This document shows, piece by piece, positions 1 to 5,660 of a stretch of DNA of 5,660 nt (the stretch's first letter is position 1; each line of letters starts with the position of its first letter). The stretch is from Bacillota bacterium (GTDB lineage Bacteria > Bacillota > Bacilli > Tumebacillales > Effusibacillaceae), in assembly GCA_020059765.1 (NCBI GenBank), contig JAGVBM010000350.1:1-5660 (forward strand). The letters are read 5' to 3'. Under the pieces are notes generated by a model. That model saw only the letters and a list, made by a program, of their open reading frames with translations, had not been told where the DNA came from and did not search any database. Position numbers and translations under genes: made by a program.

Positions 1-410
1 CTTCGCGGATTACCCAACTGCAGATCGCGACTTCACCGAAGGCCGACAATCAGTTGCAGATCTTTAAAGCTATGGCGCAAAACGGAATTTCCGTGGATTT
101 CATTTCTGTTTCTCCAAGCGGTGTCGCCTATACCGTTTCCCACGCCGACAGTGAGAAAGCGGTGGGGATTTTGCGCGAGTTGGGTTTTGAACCGGAAATT
201 ACCCCGAATTGCGCGAAAATATCTGCGGTTGGTGCCGGCATTGCGGGAGTTCCTGGTGTCATGGCGATGATTGTGGAAGCTCTATCGGAAGAAGGAATCG
301 AAATCCTGCAGTCTGCCGATTCGCATACGACCATTTGGTGTTTGGTGAGGGAAGAATATATGTCGAAAGCGGTTCGTGCGCTGCATGCCAAATTTAAACT
401 GAATGAATGA
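1..410 (+). CDS. dapG: Aspartokinase I (diaminopimelate-sensitive type), C-terminal part
   Basis: Aspartokinase phosphorylates L-aspartate in the cytoplasm, the first step of the pathway to lysine, diaminopimelate, threonine and methionine. Only the last 135 codons are visible (first full codon at 3, stop TGA 408-410); the catalytic kinase domain lies upstream of the window. What remains is the regulatory tail with two ACT domains. The first begins near the window edge and continues through the segment FISVSPSGVAYTV. The second starts at KISAVGAGIAGVPGV (about 213-260) and includes QSADSHTTIW (ending at 338). From knowledge of the family, SADSHTTIW is characteristic of the DapG type, whereas LysC-type enzymes have an STSEI-like stretch there. 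The dapA gene follows after a short gap, as in the B. subtilis dapG-dapA operon. The in-frame TTG at 54 lies inside the ACT region and is not a credible gene start. Feedback inhibition by meso-diaminopimelate is inferred from family membership. Confidence 0.93.
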   Translation, partial: SRITQLQIATSPKADNQLQIFKAMAQNGISVDFISVSPSGVAYTVSHADSEKAVGILRELGFEPEITPNCAKISAVGAGIAGVPGVMAMIVEALSEEGIEILQSADSHTTIWCLVREEYMSKAVRALHAKFKLNE

Positions 411-455
411 CTTGCTGCAGCGCAATTGTACCTTCAATCTGTTGCGAATCTAGAT

Positions 456-461
456 AGGTGG
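456..461 (+). promoter_or_regulatory. Ribosome binding site of dapA
   Basis: AGGTGG lies 5 nt before ATG 467 and 8 nt before ATG 470. It overlaps the GTG at 458, so that upstream in-frame GTG cannot use it. The spacing slightly favours ATG 470. Confidence 0.7.
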
Positions 462-469
462 TGGCTATG

Positions 470-1351
470 ATGGATTTTGGTAGAATGGTCACGGCGATGG
501 TGACCCCGTTCAATGATGATCTGAAAATCGATTACGGACGTTTGGAAAATGTGGTCGAACATTTGATTTCAACAGGGACCACAGCGATTGTGGTAGCCGG
601 AACCACAGGTGAATCGCCGACGTTATCTCATGCAGAAAAGGTGGAACTGTTCACAAAAACGGCCGAATTTGCCAATCGACGCGTGCCTGTCCTTGCCGGC
701 ACCGGCAGCAACAACACCGACGCATCGGTTGAATTGTCGAAGGAAGCGGAGCAATGCGGTGTAGAAGGGTTGCTGGTCGTCGCTCCTTATTACAACCGTC
801 CTTCGCAAGAAGGGCTGTACCGCCATTTCAAAGCAATCGCCGAAGCGACACAACTTCCCAACATGCTTTACAACATTCCGGGGCGCAGTTCGGTTAATAT
901 CGATGTGGAAACGCAGCTGCGGTTGGCTGAAGTGCCAAACATCGTGGCTACGAAAGAGGCAACCGGAGATATTAATCAGGTGCTGAAACTGCTGGCGGAC
1001 AAACCGGACGAATTTACCGTGTATACGGGTGACGATAAAACGCTTCTGCCATTTCTTGCGCTGGGAGGTTACGGAGTCGTTTCGGTTGCGTCCCATATTG
1101 TGGGTCCCGAAATACGTGAACTGATTGACTCTTTCCGGAAGGGCCAACTCGATCAAGCGGTCAAGCTGCACAACAAACTGCTGCCGATTTTTGATGGATT
1201 GTTCAAGATCCCGAGTCCGGCACCCGTGAAAGCTGCTTTGGAACTTGCCGGTATACACGTTGGCGGCGTTCGTCTGCCGATGGTTGAAGCGGATGACGAG
1301 TTTGTTGAGTTTCTGCGAAACCTGCTTGACTGGAAGACGGTGAAAAATTAA
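470..1351 (+). CDS. dapA: 4-hydroxy-tetrahydrodipicolinate synthase (DHDPS)
   Basis: DapA condenses pyruvate with aspartate semialdehyde through a Schiff base on lysine. This is the first committed step to diaminopimelate, lysine and spore dipicolinate. The protein has 293 residues, the usual size for this TIM-barrel family. Visible catalytic residues are Thr45-Thr46 in GTTGES, Tyr134 and Arg139 in YNIPGRS, and the Schiff-base Lys162 in TKEATGD. Each sits one position after its E. coli counterpart (44, 45, 133, 138, 161). The start at ATG 470 gives MDFGRMVTAM, which aligns end to end with the B. subtilis N-terminus MNFG; ATG 467 is equally readable and adds one Met. A GTG at 458 is in frame but overlaps the Shine-Dalgarno sequence. 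In the lysine allosteric pocket, E. coli His56 and Glu84 are replaced by Lys57 and Ala85, which suggests weak or no lysine inhibition, as in other Gram-positive enzymes. It is probably cotranscribed with dapG and is followed by a terminator. Confidence 0.97.
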   Translation: MDFGRMVTAMVTPFNDDLKIDYGRLENVVEHLISTGTTAIVVAGTTGESPTLSHAEKVELFTKTAEFANRRVPVLAGTGSNNTDASVELSKEAEQCGVEGLLVVAPYYNRPSQEGLYRHFKAIAEATQLPNMLYNIPGRSSVNIDVETQLRLAEVPNIVATKEATGDINQVLKLLADKPDEFTVYTGDDKTLLPFLALGGYGVVSVASHIVGPEIRELIDSFRKGQLDQAVKLHNKLLPIFDGLFKIPSPAPVKAALELAGIHVGGVRLPMVEADDEFVEFLRNLLDWKTVKN

Positions 1352-1370
1352 TCTGGCGGATCACCTTCAG

Positions 1371-1413
1371 CTCTTACGTTATGTGCAGCATAACGTAAGA
1401 GTCTTATTTTTTT
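1371..1413 (+). terminator. Rho-independent terminator after dapA
   Basis: A perfect 13-bp inverted repeat, CTCTTACGTTATG (1371-1383) and CATAACGTAAGAG (1389-1401), encloses the 5-nt loop TGCAG. A run of seven T (1407-1413) follows five bases after the stem. The stem is AT-rich but long. It lies 20 nt after the dapA stop and separates the dap unit from the RNase J gene. Confidence 0.9.
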
Positions 1414-1509
1414 ACATTCTGCAAGTTCTTACAGTATGTCCAAGATGATCTTTTACTCAGTGTTATGGAGAAGGCTTTTTTTTTGTACATACTAGAAATC
1501 GGAGGAACC

Positions 1510-1539
1510 TTGTGCTGGATATAGCCGTTCATGTATAAT
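1510..1539 (+). promoter_or_regulatory. Candidate sigma-A promoter of the RNase J gene
   Basis: An exact -10 hexamer TATAAT at 1534-1539 is preceded, 18 bp upstream, by TTGTGC (1510-1515), which matches only the first three bases of the TTGACA consensus. Transcription would start near 1546 and leave a leader of about 85 nt before the TTG start. The position between the dapA terminator and the RNase J gene supports a separate transcription unit. The -35 match is weak, so this is a prediction. Confidence 0.62.
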
Positions 1540-1617
1540 GATGGCAAGTGACTGGTGCGGGTCAAGGTGAACACGAACTGGGACGGAAATGAGGAAATAA
1601 CAGATCAACTTATTATC

Positions 1618-1623
1618 GGAGGT
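1618..1623 (+). promoter_or_regulatory. Ribosome binding site that fixes the TTG start of RNase J
   Basis: GGAGGT, within CGGAGGTG, lies 6-7 nt before TTG 1630. No comparable site precedes the upstream in-frame GTG at 1555, so this sequence decides the start codon. Confidence 0.85.
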
Positions 1624-1629
1624 GCAGAT

Positions 1630-3297
1630 TTGAGCAAGACACAAAACAAATTGTCGATTATTCCGTTGGGCGGAGTCGGGGAAATCGGCAAAAATATGAC
1701 GGCTTATCAGTACGGGAACGACATTATTGTAGTTGATGCTGGGCTGAAATTCCCGGAAGAGGAAATGCTCGGTATCGATATTGTGATTCCGGACATTACG
1801 TATTTGATTGAGAACAAGACCAAAGTACGGGGTGTTTTTCTGACGCATGGTCATGAAGACCATATTGGGGGATTGCCCTATTTTTTGAAAAACCTGAACA
1901 TTCCCGTATACGGAACACGTTTGACTCTGGGACTGGTGGAAGGAAAACTTCGTGAACACGGTATCCTTGATACGGTAAAATTAAACGTCATCACGAACGC
2001 CAGCGTGATCAAATTGGGCGTGTTTACGGTCAGCGTTTTTAACAACAATCACAGCATTCCAGACACCGTGGGCTTCGCAATTGACACTCCGGAGGGCGTG
2101 ATTGTGCACACGGGAGACTTTAAGTTTGACCATACCCCGGTTGACGGACGACGGGCCGATTTTTTCAAATTGGCTGAACTTGGAGAAAAAGGGGTTCTGG
2201 CGCTTCTCTCAGACAGCACCAACGCGGAACGTCCCGGTTTCACCATGTCGGAACGTGTGGTGGGGCAGACGATTGACGAAAGTTTTGCGCAAACGGAACG
2301 CCGGATCATTATCGCCACCTTTGCGTCAAACTTGCATCGAATTCAGCAAATTATCGATGCTGCGGAAAAATACGGCAGGAAACTGGCAGTTGTAGGCCGC
2401 AGTATGGTGAACAATATCACCGTTGCCAACGAACTCGGTTATCTTCAGATCAATCCGGGAACGTTGATCGACCCGGACGAAATCAACAAGCTGCCGGCTG
2501 AAAAAGTGGTGATTTTGTCCACCGGCAGCCAGGGCGAACCGATGTCCGCTTTGACCCGGATGGCGCGTGCCACCCACCGTAAAGTGGAAGTGATGCCCGG
2601 AGATACTGTGATTATTGCTTCTTCGCCCATCCCAGGCAACGAGAAGTATATTTCCCGCACAATTGACCAGTTGTTTCGCGTCGGGGCCAATGTGATCTAT
2701 CATGCGGTATCCGGAGTTCACGTTTCCGGACACGGAAGTCAAGAAGAATTAAAATTGATGTTGAACCTGGTTCGTCCCAAATACTTTATTCCCGTACACG
2801 GTGAATACCGCATGCTGAAAAGGCATTCCCAGTTGGCAGTGGATACCGGTGTGGATCCGGAGAACATTTTTATTGTGGATAACGGGGACTCCATCGAGTT
2901 TCAAGGCGGAAAAGGACGATTGGGTGCCAAATACACAGCCGGCAACGTGCTGATTGACGGACTCGGGGTCGGTGATGTCGGCAATATCGTATTGCGGGAT
3001 CGGAAGCTGCTGTCGCAAGACGGCATATTGGTAGTCGTTGTCACGATGTCCAAACAAGACGGAACCATTTTGTCAGGGCCGGATATTATTTCCCGCGGTT
3101 TCGTGTATGTCCGGGAATCGGAAGAATTGTTGGAAGAAGCCAACAAGATCGTCACGCAGACACTCGCGAAACTCGTATCCGAAAATGTAAACGAATGGTC
3201 TTCTTTGAAAAATGGAGTGCGGGACGCATTGGGTCGTTACTTGCACGAGCAGACCAGACGCCGTCCGATGATTCTTCCGATCATCATGGAAGTGTAA
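1630..3297 (+). CDS. rnjB: Ribonuclease J (metallo-beta-lactamase / beta-CASP family)
   Basis: RNase J is a cytoplasmic zinc enzyme with 5'-to-3' exonuclease and endonuclease activity in mRNA decay and rRNA maturation. Starting at TTG 1630 after a strong ribosome binding site, the protein has 555 residues, the same length as B. subtilis RnjA and RnjB. Metal ligands are all visible: His73, His75, Asp77 and His78 in THGHEDH, His141 in NNHSIPD, Asp163 in HTGDFKFD, and His390 in IPVHGEYR. SGHGS (366-370) is the beta-CASP motif near the 5'-phosphate site. The beta-CASP insert spans roughly 210-365 and the C-terminal domain ends in PILPIIMEV-like sequence (MILPIIMEV). Position beside dapA and tepA is that of rnjB, and part of the C-terminal half (GSQEELKLM, NIVLRDRKLLSQDGIL) resembles RnjB. 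The active site and stretches such as FTMSERVVG resemble RnjA. The symbol rests on gene order; the paralogue assignment is open. It has its own promoter and terminator. Confidence 0.95.
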   Translation: MSKTQNKLSIIPLGGVGEIGKNMTAYQYGNDIIVVDAGLKFPEEEMLGIDIVIPDITYLIENKTKVRGVFLTHGHEDHIGGLPYFLKNLNIPVYGTRLTLGLVEGKLREHGILDTVKLNVITNASVIKLGVFTVSVFNNNHSIPDTVGFAIDTPEGVIVHTGDFKFDHTPVDGRRADFFKLAELGEKGVLALLSDSTNAERPGFTMSERVVGQTIDESFAQTERRIIIATFASNLHRIQQIIDAAEKYGRKLAVVGRSMVNNITVANELGYLQINPGTLIDPDEINKLPAEKVVILSTGSQGEPMSALTRMARATHRKVEVMPGDTVIIASSPIPGNEKYISRTIDQLFRVGANVIYHAVSGVHVSGHGSQEELKLMLNLVRPKYFIPVHGEYRMLKRHSQLAVDTGVDPENIFIVDNGDSIEFQGGKGRLGAKYTAGNVLIDGLGVGDVGNIVLRDRKLLSQDGILVVVVTMSKQDGTILSGPDIISRGFVYVRESEELLEEANKIVTQTLAKLVSENVNEWSSLKNGVRDALGRYLHEQTRRRPMILPIIMEV

Positions 3298-3324
3298 TTT
3301 GATGATTAGGCTACAATCGATGGC

Positions 3325-3353
3325 AAAAGCCTGACGCGACGTCAGGCTTTTTT
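3325..3353 (+). terminator. Rho-independent terminator after RNase J
   Basis: An 11-bp perfect stem, AAAAGCCTGAC (3325-3335) and GTCAGGCTTTT (3341-3351), has a 5-nt loop that can close further by one G-C pair. It runs into a tract of six T (3348-3353). It begins 28 nt after the RNase J stop. Confidence 0.93.
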
Positions 3354-3383
3354 GCATGTTCCACCCTTGGAAGAACCATACTA
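3353..3383 (+). promoter_or_regulatory. Candidate forespore sigma-G type promoter of tepA
   Basis: TGCATG at 3353-3358 matches five of six bases of the sigma-G -35 pattern TG(A/C)ATA. It is followed by an 18-bp spacer and CATACTA (3377-3383), a full match to the sigma-G -10 consensus. The start of transcription would fall near 3390, leaving a short leader before ATG 3416. The -35 begins at the last T of the preceding terminator, so the element sits exactly where a new transcription unit would begin. Sigma-F recognises a related pattern and cannot be excluded. This is consensus matching by eye. Confidence 0.55.
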
Positions 3384-3415
3384 GACCCGACACATAATTG
3401 AGGAGTGGTAGCGAC

Positions 3416-4201
3416 ATGTCGAACGAATACTTGATGCCGGGTCAAATGGATGCGCCGCCTGCGGAACCTGCAACGCCTGAAACTATCGCGCCTCCGCCGC
3501 AAGCTCCCATCGGATCGAAAAATACCGTCCTGGAGAATATTGAGAGTCTTGGCCAATCCCGGGTTGCCGCCACTGAAGAAAGCAATATTTACGCCATTTC
3601 GATCATCGGCCAGATTGAAGGGCATATTGTGCTGCCGCCGCAAAACAAAACAACCAAATATGAACACATTATTCCGCAGCTTGTGGCAGTGGAACAGAAC
3701 GACAAAATTGAAGGCGTGCTGCTGATCTTGAATACAGTGGGCGGCGATGTGGAAGCAGGACTGGCAATCGCCGAGATGATCAGCTCGCTGTCCAAACCTA
3801 CAGTCACATTGGTGCTCGGCGGAGGACACTCAATCGGCGTGCCGATTGCGGTTGCCTCCAGCTATTCGTTTATTGCCGAAACCGCCACCATGACCATACA
3901 CCCGATACGTTTGACCGGATTGGTGATTGGGGTCCCCCAATCTTTTGAATATTTGGAAAAAATGCAGGAACGGGTGATTCGGTTTGTAACGGAACATTCG
4001 CGGATCTCGGAAGAGAAATTTCGTGAACTGATGTTGACAACAGGTGAACTGGCCCGCGACATCGGAACCAGTGTGGTTGGCCGGGATGCGGTCGCCTACG
4101 GACTGATTGACGAAATCGGTGGTTTGGGTGACGCCATGCGAAAACTGCAACAAATGATTGAACAAAAACGATCAAACAACCAGACGGGGGTGATCCAGTA
4201 A
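3416..4201 (+). CDS. tepA: TepA/YmfB, ClpP-fold serine protease
   Basis: This is a 261-residue member of the ClpP/crotonase serine protease fold, in the TepA (YmfB) group. The start is ATG 3416, 10 nt after AGGAG (3401-3405); the in-frame TTG at 3398 overlaps that site and is rejected. Residues 8-31 are rich in Pro and Ala and probably disordered. The protease core runs from about 57 to 240. The nucleophile is Ser139 in GGGHSIGVP and the catalytic His is His162 in TMTIHPIR. The acid is probably Asp215 in ELARDIG, which I place less surely because alignment to ClpP needs a small gap. The segment YGLIDEIGG (228-236) is typical of ClpP. There is no signal peptide, so the protein is cytosolic. 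In B. subtilis it was first described as enhancing protein translocation and later, as I recall, as a forespore protease that degrades small acid-soluble spore proteins. The sigma-G-like promoter upstream fits the latter role. It is coupled to ylzJ. Confidence 0.93.
   Translation: MSNEYLMPGQMDAPPAEPATPETIAPPPQAPIGSKNTVLENIESLGQSRVAATEESNIYAISIIGQIEGHIVLPPQNKTTKYEHIIPQLVAVEQNDKIEGVLLILNTVGGDVEAGLAIAEMISSLSKPTVTLVLGGGHSIGVPIAVASSYSFIAETATMTIHPIRLTGLVIGVPQSFEYLEKMQERVIRFVTEHSRISEEKFRELMLTTGELARDIGTSVVGRDAVAYGLIDEIGGLGDAMRKLQQMIEQKRSNNQTGVIQ
4186..4195 (+). promoter_or_regulatory. Extended ribosome binding site of ylzJ inside tepA
   Basis: GGGGGTGATC differs by one base from the full anti-16S complement GGAGGTGATC, and that base can still pair as G-U. 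It lies within the last codons of tepA and precedes ATG 4201. It supports both the ylzJ start and translational coupling. Confidence 0.75.
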
Positions 4202-4428
4202 TGATCAGCCTGCATTGGGCTGCCATCCCAGCAGAAACCGTATTTGAAGGTTTTGAAAACATGACTTTCAATTGGATCGAAACCGAGCATCAGGGGGTCA
4301 GGATGATCGTGGAGCCGGTTGCCAACGGGGTGGGAAAAGTAGTTCGCCTGTTGTCTCCCAATCCCTACGATTACTTAAACGCGAGTCTGGCTCCCGGTTC
4401 GATCGTTCCGCTTTTTCCGAAAACATAA
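4201..4428 (+). CDS. ylzJ: YlzJ-like small protein
   Basis: This is a 75-residue protein of the YlzJ-like family, found in sporulating Bacilli next to tepA; its biochemical role is unknown to me. The ATG shares its A with the tepA stop (TAATG), and a near-complete Shine-Dalgarno sequence sits in the end of tepA, so the two genes are almost certainly translated together. Family features visible are the N-terminal IPAETVFEGF, the central GVRMIVEP followed by KVVRLLSPNPYDYLN (about residues 47-61), and the C-terminal APGSIVPL. There is no membrane segment, signal peptide or cysteine. The constant pairing with a ClpP-like protease suggests a partner or adaptor, but that is inference from position only. 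Size and motif order match the family, so I see no truncation. Confidence 0.88.
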   Translation: MISLHWAAIPAETVFEGFENMTFNWIETEHQGVRMIVEPVANGVGKVVRLLSPNPYDYLNASLAPGSIVPLFPKT

Positions 4429-4508
4429 AAGACCCGTTGCATCTGAAACGAACTGTGCAGGAAATCGCACTTTCGTGGAGAAAAGAATTAATAACCAAAC
4501 CGCTAGTC

Positions 4509-4529
4509 AGCACCCTTGAGGTGCTCTTT
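4509..4529 (+). terminator. Weak terminator-like hairpin after ylzJ
   Basis: A 6-bp stem, AGCACC (4509-4514) and GGTGCT (4520-4525), with loop CTTGA is followed by the broken pyrimidine tract CTTTCTTT. It lies 80 nt after the ylzJ stop. The short stem and interrupted T-tract suggest partial termination at most. Confidence 0.45.
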
Positions 4530-4623
4530 CTTTGCTTATCCATTCAAATCTATCGAATCTGGTTGGTAATCGACTTTGCCGGCAGGCGACTGCTGGTGAT
4601 TGTCGAAGCAAGTTCTATTACAT

Positions 4624-4628
4624 GGGAG
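4624..4628 (+). promoter_or_regulatory. Ribosome binding site that fixes the spoIIIE start
   Basis: GGGAG ends 8 nt before ATG 4637. The alternative in-frame ATG at 4622 overlaps this site and has no purine-rich sequence before it, so ATG 4637 is preferred. Confidence 0.7.
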
Positions 4629-4636
4629 CGAGATCA

Positions 4637-5660
4637 ATGGGGAAGAAACGAAAAAGAGGCGCGATACAGCCCAAAAGCTTTATCAAATATGAAATTTCGG
4701 GATTGCTGCTGCTGACGGCGGCCGGACTATCCTTGGCAGGAATGGGGTGGGTCGGCAAGAAATTAGCTTACTTGTTTATGCTGTTTGCCGGAAAATGGTA
4801 TTGGATCTTCGGAATATATGTGGGATTTCTGGCATTGTTTATGATGATTAAGCGTCGGTTGCCGGGACGTTCCCTTCGCCATCTTGGGTTTTGGCTGTTG
4901 GTGGTTGTCATTCTCACTTGGAGCCATTTGAACCTGTATATCGATATCGTGTCACATTCTTCACAACCTAAATCCTTTTCTTCCACTGATCTGTTTAAGG
5001 TCACCGTCAATCGAATTCAAACATTGAACGATGCCATGTTCATGAAAGTAACCGGGAGTTCGCAAAATCCCCCCAACGCCGGGGGAGGCATTCTGGGGTA
5101 TTGGCTGTTTCGATTGACGCACAGCCTGTTTGATTCGGCGGGTACCGTGTTGGTGTTGTCAATTTCTGCTGTTGTCGGGATCATTCTGATGACGGGACGG
5201 TCATTTGTCAGTATGCTTGCTGCCGTAAAACAATTTCTGGCGCATCGTGCAGGAAATTTGCGAGACAACGCAAAAGAGGCGTGGGAATTGCTGAAGACGG
5301 AGCCGAAACCGGAGCGGAAAAAACAGGCGAAAGAAAAGAGGGTTCTTCGTCCCGAGCAGGTGGCGGCAGCCGCAGATGAATATGCGGAAACATCACATCT
5401 CAAAATTCGCGATTTTGCGGAGCAAGTGGAGCAGACCGAATCGCTTGCCGAACCGATCACCCAAACTCGCGGTCAAGAATCGGCTGTCATTACGGTTCGA
5501 AATTTGGACAAGCATGTCAAAAAAATGAGTAACGAACAGAATGACAATTATGAAGAGAACGATCCGTTGGTTTTGGAAATGAACGCGGAGGATGAATCAT
5601 ATGAAACTCCGCCGGTTGATTTGCTGGAACCGCCGTATGGATATCGTGCGGGATCCGACC
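4637..5660 (+). CDS. spoIIIE: DNA translocase SpoIIIE/FtsK, N-terminal part (runs off the window)
   Basis: SpoIIIE is a membrane-anchored hexameric ATPase that pumps the chromosome into the forespore through the sporulation septum. The first 341 codons are visible and the frame is open to the window end. The basic start MGKKRKR precedes hydrophobic segments at about residues 20-38, 43-71 (broken by GKW), 83-103 and 168-186, consistent with the four-helix membrane domain. A loop with SSQNPPNAGGG (141-151) lies before the last helix. Residues 188-320 form a charged linker rich in Lys, Glu and Gln. PPVDLLEPP (325-333) matches the conserved PPxxLL segment that opens the alpha/beta motor region of FtsK/SpoIIIE proteins. 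The Walker motifs and gamma domain lie beyond the window. The membrane domain separates it from the soluble paralogue SftA, and the position after tepA-ylzJ is that of spoIIIE in B. subtilis. I found no convincing promoter in the 208-nt gap upstream. Confidence 0.93.
   Translation, partial: MGKKRKRGAIQPKSFIKYEISGLLLLTAAGLSLAGMGWVGKKLAYLFMLFAGKWYWIFGIYVGFLALFMMIKRRLPGRSLRHLGFWLLVVVILTWSHLNLYIDIVSHSSQPKSFSSTDLFKVTVNRIQTLNDAMFMKVTGSSQNPPNAGGGILGYWLFRLTHSLFDSAGTVLVLSISAVVGIILMTGRSFVSMLAAVKQFLAHRAGNLRDNAKEAWELLKTEPKPERKKQAKEKRVLRPEQVAAAADEYAETSHLKIRDFAEQVEQTESLAEPITQTRGQESAVITVRNLDKHVKKMSNEQNDNYEENDPLVLEMNAEDESYETPPVDLLEPPYGYRAGSD

Noticed and set aside
623..1258. 211-codon open frame on the - strand within dapA
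   Set aside because: The dapA frame covers it completely with all catalytic residues, and the antisense product resembles nothing.
1433..1493. 7-bp inverted repeat AGTATGT/ACATACT around a run of nine T
   Set aside because: The arms are short and about 47 nt apart, and no stable stem precedes the T run, so it is not supported as a terminator or operator.
1501..1524. GGAGG followed by a tiny TTG reading frame of four codons upstream of RNase J
   Set aside because: Spacing is only 4 nt, the frame overlaps the -35 box and would not be transcribed from the predicted promoter.
1538..1570. Ten-codon ATG frame (MMASDWCGSR) in the RNase J leader
   Set aside because: Its first ATG overlaps the -10 box, the next lies at or before the expected transcription start, and there is no ribosome binding site.
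1555..1629. In-frame GTG at 1555 as the RNase J start, adding 25 residues
   Set aside because: It has no ribosome binding site and lies about 10 nt after the predicted transcription start. The extra residues do not resemble RNase J N-termini, and the TTG at 1630 gives the family length of 555.
3393..3398. CATAAT as a sigma-A -10 box for tepA
   Set aside because: No acceptable -35 lies 16-19 bp upstream (the sequence at 17 bp is GAAGAA), and the box is too close to the ribosome binding site.
4622..4636. ATG 4622 as the spoIIIE start, adding five residues
   Set aside because: It overlaps the GGGAG ribosome site and has no purine-rich sequence before it.
4272..4715. 147-codon open frame on the + strand spanning ylzJ, the gap and the spoIIIE start
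   Set aside because: It is out of frame with both recognised genes, shows no family resemblance and has no ribosome binding site.
5017..5460. 147-codon open frame on the - strand
   Set aside because: It is antisense to the spoIIIE linker, is rich in Ser, Ala and Arg as expected from a shadow frame, and has no recognisable motif.

Overview
The window carries a conserved chromosomal segment of an endospore-forming Firmicute (class Bacilli). The gene order is dapG (3' end), dapA, an RNase J gene, tepA, ylzJ and spoIIIE (5' end). It follows the Bacillus subtilis order dapG-dapA-rnjB(ymfA)-tepA(ymfB)-ylzJ-spoIIIE. All genes are on the + strand. The proteins are clearly bacillar but not close to B. 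subtilis itself. Base composition is fairly even, with GTG/TTG codons used freely, one as a start. A lineage such as Alicyclobacillaceae or a neighbour is plausible, but that is inference and no species can be named.

Bases 1-1413 form the lysine/diaminopimelate block. The end of aspartokinase I (dapG) is followed after 56-59 nt by dihydrodipicolinate synthase (dapA), and a strong intrinsic terminator closes the unit. Aspartokinase makes aspartyl phosphate, and DapA condenses the resulting aspartate semialdehyde with pyruvate. The product feeds lysine, peptidoglycan and, in sporulating cells, spore dipicolinate.

Bases 1414-3353 form an RNA-decay unit. A sigma-A type promoter with an exact TATAAT is followed by a leader of about 85 nt. 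A TTG-initiated, 555-residue ribonuclease J comes next, then a second strong terminator. The enzyme sits at the rnjB position but keeps every metal-binding motif that B. subtilis RnjB has lost.

Bases 3354-4526 hold tepA, a ClpP-fold serine protease, and the small ylzJ, which overlap by one base. Directly after the RNase J terminator is a promoter-like sequence that matches the forespore sigma-G pattern (TGCATG, 18 bp, CATACTA). This fits a sporulation or germination role for TepA. A weak hairpin follows ylzJ.

Bases 4637-5660 carry the first 341 codons of SpoIIIE/FtsK, the membrane-anchored DNA translocase that pumps the chromosome into the forespore. The reading frame is open to the window edge. 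The visible part holds the membrane domain, a charged linker and the start of the motor region.

I see no mobile element, CRISPR array, tRNA, rRNA or unknown gene system here. The observations worth following are the fully ligated RNase J at the rnjB locus, the candidate sigma-G promoter before tepA, and the lysine-site substitutions in DapA.
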